A stretch of DNA of 64,000 bases, taken from IMG/VR virus record IMGVR_UViG_3300031576_000004, positions 62,001 to 126,000 of that record. The stretch is one strand, 5' to 3'. The number at the start of each line of letters is the position of its first letter. Position 1 is the stretch's first letter. Shown here in pieces: positions 42,995 through 52,124 of this stretch. Under the pieces are notes generated by a model. The model made no database searches and was not told the DNA's origin. It worked only from the letters and a program-made list of their open reading frames with translations. The translations under genes were made by a program, and so were the position numbers. This DNA is from a virus.

Positions 42995-43034
42995 CAGAGG
43001 GAGTTTTGGCCGGCAACGGCCGAGACTCCCTCTG
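42995..43034. terminator. Very stable hairpin between convergent genes
   Basis: CAGAGGGAGT pairs with ACTCCCTCTG, enclosing GGCCG-GCAA-CGGCC with a GNRA tetraloop. It lies between the plus lysis island and the minus block. No T-run on either side, so it may protect 3' ends or stop polymerase by stability alone. Confidence 0.65.
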
Positions 43035-43058
43035 CGGGCCGAGGCATTTATTTAGCTA

Positions 43059-43421
43059 TTAAAGTATTTGAGTCTTAGCCTTCTCTAGAGATACCCAGGA
43101 TCTACGCGCCTCAAAGTGGTTCTTTAGGGTCTCGTAATGCGTCCTGGCTCCAAGTTCAGCCCCAACAGCATCTGCATACACCTTTATATATTCGCCATAC
43201 TCTTTAGAGGCTAAAGCCTCTCTCTCTATCCTGGACTCTGTGACCTTCGTCCCAGTGGTCTCGTAGGTGGCCGAAATCGTGTTCATAAGCTTCGCTAGCA
43301 TGGTCTTCCGACCTTCCTCTAGCCTGGTAGACAATTGCTTCACCTTGGCCCATTCCTGACCCGCCTTCTCCTGCTCAGCGATGATGTCTTCCAGGAACCT
43401 AAGGTCTATTTCGACTTCCAT
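43059..43421 (-). CDS. Hypothetical coiled-coil protein (120 aa)
   Basis: AGGGGGTCTAC precedes the ATG. Helical throughout with heptad-like spacing (LRFLEDIIAEQEKAGQEWAK). It follows a terminator, so it may have its own promoter. Function unknown. Confidence 0.65.
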   Translation of the reverse strand: MEVEIDLRFLEDIIAEQEKAGQEWAKVKQLSTRLEEGRKTMLAKLMNTISATYETTGTKVTESRIEREALASKEYGEYIKVYADAVGAELGARTHYETLKNHFEARRSWVSLEKAKTQIL

Positions 43422-43432
43422 GTAGACCCCCT

Positions 43433-43477
43433 AAAACAAAGTGGCGACCGAGAGCATGATAGCCCTCGATCGCCACA
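43433..43477 (-). terminator. Intrinsic terminator after the first LamG tail gene
   Basis: On the minus strand GTGGCGA-T-CGAG...CTCG-G-TCGCCAC with a short loop, followed by TTTGTTTT. Ends the tail-fibre transcript at 43502. Confidence 0.8.
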
Positions 43478-43501
43478 TTTACAACACTTACTTTACTTAT
43501 T

Positions 43502-44596
43502 CTATTCTTCGCGGATATTATGAATGTTGTCTACGTGCATGATCCCGTCCCCAGTACCCTTCATCGTGAACTCCTGCCTGTACCCGAGATCATCCGTGGA
43601 TTTGAGAGCAACAACCCTCGTGGCAGTGTAGGTGTTATCAACATACAAATCCTGCACACCGGTTAGAGGATAGTGTTCAACATGGACCTTGTGTTGTCCG
43701 GCTGGCAAGGCAATCGGATCGGGAGTCCAGCCACGGATTCCACGGATGGCCACGACTGGCGGTGCACCAAACAGATTTACCCCAGCCCCACCATTCCAAA
43801 GATCCGTGATCTCTGTGTTAGACAGAACCCGCTTCCATATGAAGACTTCGTCGATTTTACCTTCGAAAGTAAGCCCGGCTGGACCCACGAGACCATTAAA
43901 ATTGCCGCAGCAGTTGTGGTCGTAATAGTCACCGATGGCGATTTCGCCAAGCTGTTGATAAGATGGGCCATCAAAGCCCTCATCGGAACCAAAGTCCATA
44001 AGAGAATAGACGGTGTGGTTCACATCCCCATCAACAACCAAGTTGCCCTTAATCCCGCTCAGGGGGCCATCCGTGTTGTAATCGTAAGTGACTACGATGT
44101 GATGATAATTACCGTCCCCAAGGGCGAATGAGCTCACGTCAAAACCGATAAATGTGGCCGGGCCGTTGGTCACCTGCAGCACGAGAGTGCTACCCTGCAA
44201 GCTAATAAGCGCACCACTGCTGCCGGTATTCAAATCGCCGATAGACCACATAACCCCATAACTTTGCGGGGATGGGACTGTTGCTGGATTCACCCAAGCT
44301 GAGATTGACCAAGTCTCCCCGAGATAAGAATTTCCGAACTCAAGATCAGTGCGCTCGATACCGCCCCAATAGAGTCCGTAATGGCCACCCGGAGCTGTGT
44401 GGGTAATGTCACCCGTGACGGCAACAGCACCAGGACCAGTCCCGATCCCAGTGCCGAACTTGCCAACTACTCCATGGGAAGCCCCAACGTTAGTAAGTTC
44501 GAAATCCCCTGAAGTCGGAACCCCTGCAACAGAGGCAAAGTTCCCGGTCAGTTCATTAAACTTCCATCCTGCGATAATATCATCGGTAAGAGCCAT
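43502..44596 (-). CDS. Tail/receptor-binding protein with LamG-like domain (364 aa)
   Basis: Residues 1-260 read as a concanavalin/LamG jelly roll: AGWKFNELTGNF..., TWSISAWVNPA near 92, HHIVVTYDYN near 165 and GKIDEVFIWKRVLSNTEI near 245. Residues 279-364 are a module shared almost intact with the C-terminus of the 748-residue protein (IRGIRGWTPDPI ... DNIHNIREE). Likely a fibre or decoration protein that binds glycans; the shared end may be a trimerisation or attachment module. Confidence 0.75.
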   Translation of the reverse strand: MALTDDIIAGWKFNELTGNFASVAGVPTSGDFELTNVGASHGVVGKFGTGIGTGPGAVAVTGDITHTAPGGHYGLYWGGIERTDLEFGNSYLGETWSISAWVNPATVPSPQSYGVMWSIGDLNTGSSGALISLQGSTLVLQVTNGPATFIGFDVSSFALGDGNYHHIVVTYDYNTDGPLSGIKGNLVVDGDVNHTVYSLMDFGSDEGFDGPSYQQLGEIAIGDYYDHNCCGNFNGLVGPAGLTFEGKIDEVFIWKRVLSNTEITDLWNGGAGVNLFGAPPVVAIRGIRGWTPDPIALPAGQHKVHVEHYPLTGVQDLYVDNTYTATRVVALKSTDDLGYRQEFTMKGTGDGIMHVDNIHNIREE

Positions 44597-44631
44597 TTAT
44601 AGTCCTCCCATGTCTTGTGTATTGATAGGGA

Positions 44632-44910
44632 TTAAGCCGTCTTCTTGAGCCACTTCATGTTCGCGTTAACTGAGCCCGGATGGAACGTGTGGTTACCTTC
44701 CGTGTAAGTCTTCAGCTTGGCTTTAGCCGCGACACCTGTGAGTAGCGTCTTGCTTGCAGCAATCAATGTAGTTATCTGAGTCGCATCGAAATCACCACGG
44801 ACAACTCCAAGAGCGCCAGCAAGATTCTTTCTAACGACGCGATAATTAGGGGCTGTGCTTACATTAACGTCCGGCGTGTCTCCCGAAAATGCAAGTTCTA
44901 CGTAGAGCAT
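44632..44910 (-). CDS. Small tail-block protein, GDTPDV family copy 1 (92 aa)
   Basis: Homologous to the 85-residue protein at 48372: FSGDTPDVNVSTAPNYRV, VVRGDFDATQI and SKTLLTG are shared in order. Each copy sits directly downstream of a fibre gene in the block. The C-termini differ. Possibly a small chaperone or cap of the fibre. Confidence 0.7.
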   Translation of the reverse strand: MLYVELAFSGDTPDVNVSTAPNYRVVRKNLAGALGVVRGDFDATQITTLIAASKTLLTGVAAKAKLKTYTEGNHTFHPGSVNANMKWLKKTA

Positions 44911-44935
44911 TATTTAAACTCCTTTAGTTTTGAGC

Positions 44936-47182
44936 TTACTCTTCTCTAACCATATGGATGTTATCAGTATGCATGACACCGTTACCAGTGCCAGCCCTCG
45001 TAAACTCCTGGCGATAGCTCAGGTCATCCGTGGACTTGAGGACTACGATCCTAGTAGCCACGAACACGTTATCCACGTAGAGATCCTGGATGCCAGTAAG
45101 CGGCTGGTGATCAACATGGACCTTGTGCTGGCCTGTGGAGAGGATGATAGGATCAGGCGACCACCCACGAATACCACGAATAGCCGTTACCACATAGGTG
45201 AATCCGTTCACCAAAGTACCAAACTGAGTATCCGGATTCGTCACACGCACGTTTACGGGACCAACCCCTTGAGCTGGTGTATCACAGAAAATCGTATTTC
45301 CATCACCAAAGACGACATTGTCTGCCGGTGTGCTTCCGAAAAGAACTGTGCACCCAGACTGGAAATTACCAGGGTTACCATAGATCGTAACAGAAGTTCC
45401 TCCTGCTGTATCTCCAGTGTTCGGCACAACAAGCTGTGGATTAGGAGCCGGGAATGTATAAGTATAACCGTTAACAAGAGTCCCAGACTGCCCGTCAGAG
45501 TTGGTGACAACTACGTTTACCTGACCAGCCGCATGTAGAGGAGCATCGCAGGTTAGCGACCCCTCATTGAGAACCACCACATTTGTCGCAGGTGTTCCAC
45601 CAAAGGAAACAGTTGGGGTCGTAAACGTCTGGAAGAATCCAGTCGGGGAATTGATAATAACCCCGAAGTGGAAGTGAGTACCATTAAGCGTTACAGGAGT
45701 ACCGCCAGAGTTTATACCTGTAGCGGGGAATGCAACCGTGACGGTGGGTGCAGCATGGTAAGCAAACACATTGGACGGAGCATTACTACCCTGACCATCT
45801 GGATTCTGAACGAACAGGTTTACCAGACCGTCAGAGGTTGTTCCGCCTGGGCTCGGCGGCATAACCCCGGTCAGAGTCGTCGAGCTTTGAAATACTAAGC
45901 TCTGGACGTTAACCCCGTTTACTGTCGCAAAGCAACCAGACTGGAATCCGGTACCAGAAATCGTGACAGCCGTTCCGCCGACAGATGGCCCGTAGGCTGG
46001 CGAAATTGGAGCTGGGGTGTTTACCGTCGGAGCCGCATTATAAGTGTAACCGTTAATAAGCGAACCAAACTGGCTGTCTGGATTTGCTACGTTTATGGTA
46101 GCCAAACCAGATGCGTGAGCTGGCATGTTGCAAGTTATTGTGTTTGCATCCACGACGACCACGTTCGTCGCCTCTGTCCCAGGGGGCGCGAAGAATGGCT
46201 CGTCTGCGCCAATCGCAGGGGAAGACAAGCGAACATCGCCATCCATATCCTCTGTCAAACCAGCAATAGCCACACCAGCACCTATAGCTGGAGATCCTGC
46301 CATCAAGTGCGGATTAGCAAAGCTAGTCAGCAAAGGATCCGCTGTAAACGAATTAGCTTCCTTACCTACTGCCTGGAAATCTGCAAGTGTCACATAGGCA
46401 GTTGGAGGGTCTACGTTGTGGAAGAGTTTAGCATATTGAAGAACTGGAATATTAAAAGTCAAGTTATTGGAAGCACTAAAGTTATCTGCAAGTCCAGTAG
46501 GAGTATTAGCAGAAAGAACATATATAGCGCGGTGACTAGAGTTAGAAACGATAGTGTGATAGATATTGTCCTTAAACATAGTCTTCCAAGCGTTCTCAAC
46601 GCTTGAGCTTAGAACGCCAGCATAGTTCCTGACCGTGTTGCCGAAGGCTTTGAAGTTCAATACCGACACGAACGCAACGTCGCCCTCAGAAACGACCCTA
46701 GGACGGATATAGCAGTTCCTGACTATGATTGGCTCTGTGTTAAAGTCTACACCTTCCATCGCATAGAACGCATAATGCCCGCCGTTAGTCACTACCTCCA
46801 TCTGCTCGAAGATAACGTGTCTTAATAGATTAAACCCGCCCTGGAAGGAAGGAAGGGACGGATTACAGTTCTTAGTATTGAACCACTTAATTGTGACCCT
46901 GGCCGTGGAAGAGCCAATGACTCCTATGCCATTGACATTCTGGCCATCAAGAATAGAACGATTGGCATTGCTTTGCCCTCGAACTGTAAGCCTGAAAGCA
47001 CCGGTATTAATTCCACCAAAAAACATAACTTCAACATTAGAGCCTGCCTGAGAAAACGTCTCACCACCGTTACAAACGATTTCCCAGTCCTCAGTGAATG
47101 GGGTGTGGTTCAGAACCAAATCAGCGATAGCTGCCTGAATGGTTGTGAACGGCTTATCTGAACCTACCAGCGACATTCCCAT
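44936..47182 (-). CDS. Beta-helix and IPT/TIG-repeat tail protein (748 aa)
   Basis: Residues 1-330 read as a right-handed beta-helix (FTTIQAAIADLVLNHTPF, then GQSNANRSILDGQNVNGIGV). About 375-660 contain repeated IPT/TIG-like domains (SPAYGPSVGGTAVTISGTGF; FPATGINSGGTPVTLNGTHF; VPNTGDTAGGTSVTIYGN). The last ~85 residues match the C-terminus of the 364-residue fibre protein. GGAGGAATAGAAA precedes the ATG. Probably an extended fibre that binds or trims surface polysaccharide; no catalytic residue can be assigned. Confidence 0.8.
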   Translation of the reverse strand: MGMSLVGSDKPFTTIQAAIADLVLNHTPFTEDWEIVCNGGETFSQAGSNVEVMFFGGINTGAFRLTVRGQSNANRSILDGQNVNGIGVIGSSTARVTIKWFNTKNCNPSLPSFQGGFNLLRHVIFEQMEVVTNGGHYAFYAMEGVDFNTEPIIVRNCYIRPRVVSEGDVAFVSVLNFKAFGNTVRNYAGVLSSSVENAWKTMFKDNIYHTIVSNSSHRAIYVLSANTPTGLADNFSASNNLTFNIPVLQYAKLFHNVDPPTAYVTLADFQAVGKEANSFTADPLLTSFANPHLMAGSPAIGAGVAIAGLTEDMDGDVRLSSPAIGADEPFFAPPGTEATNVVVVDANTITCNMPAHASGLATINVANPDSQFGSLINGYTYNAAPTVNTPAPISPAYGPSVGGTAVTISGTGFQSGCFATVNGVNVQSLVFQSSTTLTGVMPPSPGGTTSDGLVNLFVQNPDGQGSNAPSNVFAYHAAPTVTVAFPATGINSGGTPVTLNGTHFHFGVIINSPTGFFQTFTTPTVSFGGTPATNVVVLNEGSLTCDAPLHAAGQVNVVVTNSDGQSGTLVNGYTYTFPAPNPQLVVPNTGDTAGGTSVTIYGNPGNFQSGCTVLFGSTPADNVVFGDGNTIFCDTPAQGVGPVNVRVTNPDTQFGTLVNGFTYVVTAIRGIRGWSPDPIILSTGQHKVHVDHQPLTGIQDLYVDNVFVATRIVVLKSTDDLSYRQEFTRAGTGNGVMHTDNIHMVREE

Positions 47183-47217
47183 TTTCTATTCCTCCGTATT
47201 TCTTACGTTAAATTTAA

Positions 47218-47502
47218 TTAAGGAGCAGGAAGTGGCGCTGGCGGCGGTTGTGGCCGATCCGCAACATTTACGGACAACAGTGCCCCAGTCGTGGCCGCTG
47301 AATCAATCGCCTTGATAAGCCCCATAAGATCATTAGCATCCTGTGACCCGAGAGTAATGTCTGGACGGTTAATCAAATCAAACAATACCTTCTCATTAAC
47401 AGAAAACGATTCCTGAGCCCTCATGGCCACTGTCTTTCTGCAGTTAGCATGGGAGTTAGGAAACCAAGGCCCGGCAATCTTCGCAACCAATAGATAAGCC
47501 AT
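47218..47502 (-). CDS. Hypothetical tail-block protein (94 aa)
   Basis: Starts AYLLVAKIAGPWFPNSHANC and ends with a proline-rich tail (RPQPPPAPLPAP). AAGGAGAGAAGTAA precedes the ATG. Placed between two large fibre genes. Not recognised. Confidence 0.6.
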   Translation of the reverse strand: MAYLLVAKIAGPWFPNSHANCRKTVAMRAQESFSVNEKVLFDLINRPDITLGSQDANDLMGLIKAIDSAATTGALLSVNVADRPQPPPAPLPAP

Positions 47503-47542
47503 TTACTTCTCTCCTTGTATTATCGTATTATCGTGCTGTCTT

Positions 47543-48355
47543 TTAGGCTACGAAAACCCTAGCCCCAGCAGCGAAGTTAGCTCCAGCAATTGTTACAGGA
47601 GTCCCACCAGCTACAGGGCCGGAAACCGGGACGATAGTGGCCAACGAAGGAGCTGGAGCAAGAGCCCACAGATTCGTCCCGGCCCCACCGTTCCACAGTC
47701 CTGCTCGTTCCGTTGAAGTAATAACTCTATCCCATGTTATCATCTCATCAATAACCCCATTGAAGAATGCCGAAGCCGCGTAGCTTGATCTGCCTACACG
47801 GAATGGGGTCGTAAGAACAATCTCATCGATAAGCGATGTACTTACTCCGCTTCCAGCATCTTCCACATTGTCTACATACATTCTAAAACCGCCAGCAACA
47901 CCAGCGATGAACGTGATAACTCCAAGGTGGAAGACATTGTCATTGACGGTGGCAGTCGATCCATGGATTAATACTTGATTCGCGCCTTTCTGGAAAACTG
48001 TCCGCAGGACGCCAGTATAAACAGACGCCTGGAACATGCTATCAACCGGAACGCCGAGAGGGTTCCTCTTGGAGAATATCATATCCTCAAAGAATGGATT
48101 GCTTGGTGATGCCGTTTTGAACCAAAAAGAAATAGAGAAGTTCTTCCCAATAGGGATATTCAGATTCGGCGAGCTAGCATTATCTATTGCGGCAAAGCTA
48201 GTAGAGCCATTGAATAAAGCCCCATACCCAACTTTCCCTGCCGCCTGATAGCCAACAGAAGTTGGGACAAGCGCGTGTGCTGCTACCTTTGATATAAAGT
48301 TGCCGGAAGCCTCGTCGAGCTTCCAGGCATCTATGATGTTGTCTGTAATCGGCAT
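47543..48355 (-). CDS. LamG-like tail protein ending in a truncated IPT domain (270 aa)
   Basis: Paralogue of the 364-residue protein: ITDNIIDAWKLDEASGNF start, FSISFWFKT and GVIDEMITWDRVI blocks, LWNGGAGTNLW end of the LamG part. It then begins an IPT/TIG domain (VPVSGPVAGGTPVTIAGANF) but stops after ~30 residues, where the 748-residue protein continues. Looks like a product of domain shuffling with a shortened last domain. Confidence 0.75.
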   Translation of the reverse strand: MPITDNIIDAWKLDEASGNFISKVAAHALVPTSVGYQAAGKVGYGALFNGSTSFAAIDNASSPNLNIPIGKNFSISFWFKTASPSNPFFEDMIFSKRNPLGVPVDSMFQASVYTGVLRTVFQKGANQVLIHGSTATVNDNVFHLGVITFIAGVAGGFRMYVDNVEDAGSGVSTSLIDEIVLTTPFRVGRSSYAASAFFNGVIDEMITWDRVITSTERAGLWNGGAGTNLWALAPAPSLATIVPVSGPVAGGTPVTIAGANFAAGARVFVA

Positions 48356-48371
48356 TTTATGCTCCCGTTTA

Positions 48372-48629
48372 TTAGATGCCAGTGATCATAGTCGGGTAGG
48401 CGGCAACCCAAGCATCACCCCAAGCCCTGGCTTGCGCGGTAGCTTGCGCTGCGGTCAGCAGCGTCTTCGGGGCTGCGATTAACGCATTGATCTGAGCAGC
48501 GTCAAAGTCACCGGACACGACCTTCTCTGTCCCGTCAACTTTTGCCGCCCCAACGGTATAATTTGGAGCCGCCGATACATCGACATCCGGCGTATCCCCA
48601 GTAAAGTTTAGCACTGTGAAGATTGACAT
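48372..48629 (-). CDS. Small tail-block protein, GDTPDV family copy 2 (85 aa)
   Basis: Paralogue of the protein at 44632: FTGDTPDVDVSAAPNYTV, VVSGDFDAAQINALIAAPKT. The tail is aromatic and differs from copy 1. Confidence 0.7.
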   Translation of the reverse strand: MSIFTVLNFTGDTPDVDVSAAPNYTVGAAKVDGTEKVVSGDFDAAQINALIAAPKTLLTAAQATAQARAWGDAWVAAYPTMITGI

Positions 48630-48640
48630 TGAATTTTCTC

Positions 48641-49264
48641 CTAGGAAGGTGACCCGTCAGAGATGACCAATGCAGCTCCGAATCCGGCAGGAGCGGAGCC
48701 GACGGAGACCACCAACTCCACACCACTCGGAGCAGCGGGAATGTTGATATTGGTCCCGAACTCCACCCTCTTGATAACGGATTGCTTGATAGCCGTGCAC
48801 TGATGCTCCCAGGAAACCTGAGAGCCAAGGGCAGCGTTGAGAGTAGCCTTGAGAGACTTGGCCCCAATAGCCGTGGTGCCGCCGTCAGAGGCGACGACCA
48901 GCGTCCCGCCCGCAGTGTCCATCGCATTGGCAAACCCGGCCTGGAGAGGAGTCTGACCGACGGTTGCAGTCTCCATATCCACCAGACCAGTTGTCACGTT
49001 GTGCGTTTCGATTGGGTACTGAGGGAACGTCTCGTGACGGGCAACGCCACCGTTGCCATTAATGGCAGCCTGAGCATTCGCAATGCCCTGAGATGTCGTG
49101 TTTGCTGGAAGGTTTACTTCAACAGCGACCAGCTTTCCGTTGACGTCACGGATAATAGTGGAAGCGTTGTTTGGGTGCGCAGCATTAACAGCATTTTGGA
49201 TCGCGGTCAGCGTTAAATCGCTTGCCTGAGCCCCAGGATCACAGATTATATTAATCTTCGGCAT
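48641..49264 (-). CDS. Tail-block protein with VIRDVNGK N-terminal module (207 aa)
   Basis: The first ~75 residues share MP-INV-DP, AAHPN, IRDVNGK and VNLP with the 299-residue protein upstream; the remainder differs and is beta-rich. A common attachment domain carrying different distal parts. It follows an intrinsic terminator. Confidence 0.7.
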   Translation of the reverse strand: MPKINIICDPGAQASDLTLTAIQNAVNAAHPNNASTIIRDVNGKLVAVEVNLPANTTSQGIANAQAAINGNGGVARHETFPQYPIETHNVTTGLVDMETATVGQTPLQAGFANAMDTAGGTLVVASDGGTTAIGAKSLKATLNAALGSQVSWEHQCTAIKQSVIKRVEFGTNINIPAAPSGVELVVSVGSAPAGFGAALVISDGSPS

Positions 49265-49287
49265 TGTCTACTCCCCTTTCTTTTAAA

Positions 49288-49322
49288 GAAAATGTGGGCG
49301 ATGTCAATATCGCCCACATACT
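49288..49322 (-). terminator. Intrinsic terminator between tail genes
   Basis: On the minus strand ATGTGGGCGA-TATTGACA-TCGCCCACAT followed by TTTTCTTT. Separates the 299- and 207-residue genes. Confidence 0.85.
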
Positions 49323-49440
49323 TAACACACTATTTATGTAATGTTGTGTAGTTATTGTTTGTCTTTGCATTTTATAATACGTTTATTACAAGTTCCGGCC
49401 GAGCCATGAACGCGTCTCCTAAATTCTGGCTAACTGCAGC

Positions 49441-50340
49441 CTAAGCAATACGATCCATGATCAGGTTGTCGATGTAGCTCCTCCCAGCCCCAGAAGTTCC
49501 GCTTGGGTAACGCGTGCGAGAGACATACTCCCAGATCGTTCTTGGGCTCAGTGCTCCCATGACAGTTTCCTTCAGAACGCCATCAACCCAGAGAGCGTAT
49601 GTTCCAGTCATGAGATCACAATCCATATACGCTGTGTGATGCGCGCCAGCAGACATAGTATATAACGCGGAAGGCGTCCCATCCGGCGTAGTTAGATACA
49701 CTCCACGGCCTACTGGAGCAGTCGGCGCGAAACCAACAGGGTAATCATGGAATGTAAGACGCATAGCACCATCCCTATCTCCAACTTCAAGTTCATTTCC
49801 GCTCTCGCTTCCAAGAGCTGGCCAGAAAACACTGTAGCCAATCCTCAGGCGCTTGAATGGCGAAGGTGTCGGAACAAAGGTGCACATCCAGCCATTGCCA
49901 TCATCCGGAGCAGAGACACAGAACTGTTCCAAGCACTTCGTTCCGGTAGCCGGATGATCTAAAGAAACCGTGTTAGAAATCGAAGCTGGGCCACCCTGAG
50001 GGCTAACTACTAGTCCCTGAGTAAGGCCCCAATCGTAAACCTCTTGAGCTAAAGGCGCGCCTTCGAAACCAGTATCTGCGAATAGGGGTACCGGCATGAA
50101 CGAGGCCGATGCAGTAGCCACACCAGGATTGGCATTAATCGCAGCGGCAGCAACATCCAGATTCCCCTGTGATACGCCGAACGGAAGATTGACCTTCACC
50201 TCCACAACCTTGCCATTCACGTCACGAATGACTTCGGCGGCAAAGTTAGGATGCGCTGCGGCGGCCGCGGCCCGCACCTCATTGAGTGTCTTCTCGCTAG
50301 ACTGAGAATACGGATCAATCGGGACGTTAATAGATGGCAT
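49441..50340 (-). CDS. Tail-block protein with VIRDVNGK module and LamG-like distal part (299 aa)
   Basis: N-terminal ~75 residues are the shared module (see 48641). The distal part (LRIGYSVFWPALGSESGNEL..., HHTAYMDCDLMTGTYALWVDG) reads as a jelly-roll fold that could bind glycans. Probably a short fibre or decoration protein. Confidence 0.7.
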   Translation of the reverse strand: MPSINVPIDPYSQSSEKTLNEVRAAAAAAHPNFAAEVIRDVNGKVVEVKVNLPFGVSQGNLDVAAAAINANPGVATASASFMPVPLFADTGFEGAPLAQEVYDWGLTQGLVVSPQGGPASISNTVSLDHPATGTKCLEQFCVSAPDDGNGWMCTFVPTPSPFKRLRIGYSVFWPALGSESGNELEVGDRDGAMRLTFHDYPVGFAPTAPVGRGVYLTTPDGTPSALYTMSAGAHHTAYMDCDLMTGTYALWVDGVLKETVMGALSPRTIWEYVSRTRYPSGTSGAGRSYIDNLIMDRIA

Positions 50341-50355
50341 TCTTTTTCTCCTTTT

Positions 50356-50730
50356 CTACTTTGCTAAGTTGTAATTAACTACTAGCGTATTACCGAGCTG
50401 ATTCGTAAGGATTGTAATGACTTTGCCGCCGGAAACAAAAGAGTAATCCGTGTTCAATGTTAATAGTGCTGTGGCGGCTGGAGCGCCGGTCGCAGTAACG
50501 AAAGCCATTATAGAGTTGATTGACGCCGCATTTGTCTGAAGAGTAAGCGTCCCGCTGACATTGACTCCGGCGAATGTCTCTTGGCAATCTATTAGTAGCG
50601 TCTTCCGATAAGATCTGACGGCAACTGTTTCGACATCTTCTACTACGGCAGCCATTTCATGTCTTCCGACTTTATCGTCAACATCTCTAAGAGCTCCCTT
50701 GTTGTCGAAGTAATATGCTTTGTCTTTCAT
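50356..50730 (-). CDS. Hypothetical beta-rich tail-block protein (124 aa)
   Basis: Begins KDKAYYFDNKGALRDVDDKV and becomes beta-rich (VSGTLTLQTNAASINSIMAF). Small structural protein by context. Confidence 0.6.
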   Translation of the reverse strand: MKDKAYYFDNKGALRDVDDKVGRHEMAAVVEDVETVAVRSYRKTLLIDCQETFAGVNVSGTLTLQTNAASINSIMAFVTATGAPAATALLTLNTDYSFVSGGKVITILTNQLGNTLVVNYNLAK

Positions 50731-50750
50731 TTGCCTATATCTCCGTTAAA

Positions 50751-51335
50751 TTAAACAAAGTTTATTTGAGCCGTGTCAACAACAGCAAGGCCAGATGGCG
50801 TCGGGGCGCTAAGTGTTAATGTCACCATCTGCACGACCGAGTCTTTGACTTGAACCGTTGCCTCGCCATTGGTGAATGTTACTGGCTGAGAAGTCACAAT
50901 CACTGCGCTTCCGCTAACAGAGACAGTTACCATGCTTGTATTGTTAAATGGATTTGTCACTCCAAATCCATTCGCAACCCTAACAACGACCGGCGTCAGC
51001 GTGGACCCGTCTGCTGTCCCAGAGAACGGGGAGCCATTCTCGAATAGGACTTGCGCGTCAGTTGATACAATGTAATTCAGAAGCTCGTTAAACTCGGCCT
51101 GTGTTACAGGAGAGTCTGAGTCTTGAGAGAAGCTTATGATCTGGAGTTTGCCAGCTGTAACGAGACGTTGAATTTCTTCGCTGGATGCATATGTATCCGG
51201 AATTGTTCCGGTGTCTCCCGCAGTCCCAAATGGATTTAATTTTCTCTGAACATCCGGAGTTCCAAGCGGAGCCCCAGCTGCACGTCGTTCGATAAGAACG
51301 ATCTTTCCTGCTGTTAAGTTTTTTACTGTTGCCAT
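50751..51335 (-). CDS. Tail-block protein, N-terminal LTAGK module copy 1 (194 aa)
   Basis: The first ~75 residues (VKNLTAGKIVLIERRAAGAP ... IQRLVTAGKLQIISFS) are shared with the 164-residue neighbour and, more distantly, with the N-terminus of the collagen-like fibre at 58310. The distal part is an Ig-like beta sandwich by composition. The shared part is likely a common attachment domain. Confidence 0.7.
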   Translation of the reverse strand: MATVKNLTAGKIVLIERRAAGAPLGTPDVQRKLNPFGTAGDTGTIPDTYASSEEIQRLVTAGKLQIISFSQDSDSPVTQAEFNELLNYIVSTDAQVLFENGSPFSGTADGSTLTPVVVRVANGFGVTNPFNNTSMVTVSVSGSAVIVTSQPVTFTNGEATVQVKDSVVQMVTLTLSAPTPSGLAVVDTAQINFV

Positions 51336-51344
51336 TTTTACTCC

Positions 51345-51839
51345 TTAGGCGATAACGGTATAGCTAAACACTTCAGCGCCAGCCGCCATGCCTGGGGTTG
51401 ACACAGCAAAGCTAACCCCAGGAACTATGCCGCCAATGCCGGCGAACGCTCCAGGAGGAGTCGAAAGAAGAATGGCCGCAGAAGCGTTCTGCGCAAACAG
51501 GAAGATCTTTGATCCTGCAGCGATGTTAGCCGCTGGGACAACAGACACGGGACCTGGTGTAGCCATAAAAGAACCGCGGATAACAGCCCTGTTAAATTCG
51601 TCCTGGCCGAAATCGCTGTCAGCGGCTGTGCTGTAAGAAAGGATTGCTAGCTTGCCTGCGGTTACAAGATTGGTGATCTCTGTTGAGCGGGCGAAGGAGT
51701 CCGGAATCGTTCCAGTATCTCCTGGCGCTCCAAAAGCAGTAAGCCGAACTTCAACATCAGGAGTTCCAACTGGAGATCCTAGCGGCCTACGCTCGATTAA
51801 AGCCAATGTGCCAGTGGTCAGGTTCTGTACGCTTGCCAT
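51345..51839 (-). CDS. Tail-block protein, N-terminal LTAGK module copy 2 (164 aa)
   Basis: Shares the first ~75 residues with its neighbour (VQNLTTGTLALIERRPLGSP ... ITNLVTAGKLAILSYS). The rest is Ala/Gly/Ser-rich beta structure. Confidence 0.7.
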   Translation of the reverse strand: MASVQNLTTGTLALIERRPLGSPVGTPDVEVRLTAFGAPGDTGTIPDSFARSTEITNLVTAGKLAILSYSTAADSDFGQDEFNRAVIRGSFMATPGPVSVVPAANIAAGSKIFLFAQNASAAILLSTPPGAFAGIGGIVPGVSFAVSTPGMAAGAEVFSYTVIA

Positions 51840-51905
51840 TTAAATCCTCCCTTAAGAAAGAAGTTTATTTTCTGGCTTTTGCCAGACAACAATATACCGG
51901 ACGCT

Positions 51906-52124
51906 TCAGTTTGACGCAACACCATTCTCCCTGCTAGGAACATCGTCTTCTATGAAAGCCGTGTCTACATAACGAATAATGACGTTAGCCTCGCCGCGGT
52001 TGGTGTGGAATACCTCTTCTTTAAGTATTTTAATAGATGGGTCGTTTACGAGCTTTTCGTACTCGGCTCTGCCAAGGGATGAATCCAGGGACAGCTTTAT
52101 GATCGACTTTTTCCCAATCATCAT
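51906..52124 (-). CDS. Hypothetical protein (72 aa)
   Basis: Small alpha/beta protein (KKSIIKLSLDSSLGRAEYEK); overlaps the end of the glycosyltransferase gene by ATGA. Unknown. Confidence 0.6.
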   Translation of the reverse strand: MMIGKKSIIKLSLDSSLGRAEYEKLVNDPSIKILKEEVFHTNRGEANVIIRYVDTAFIEDDVPSRENGVASN

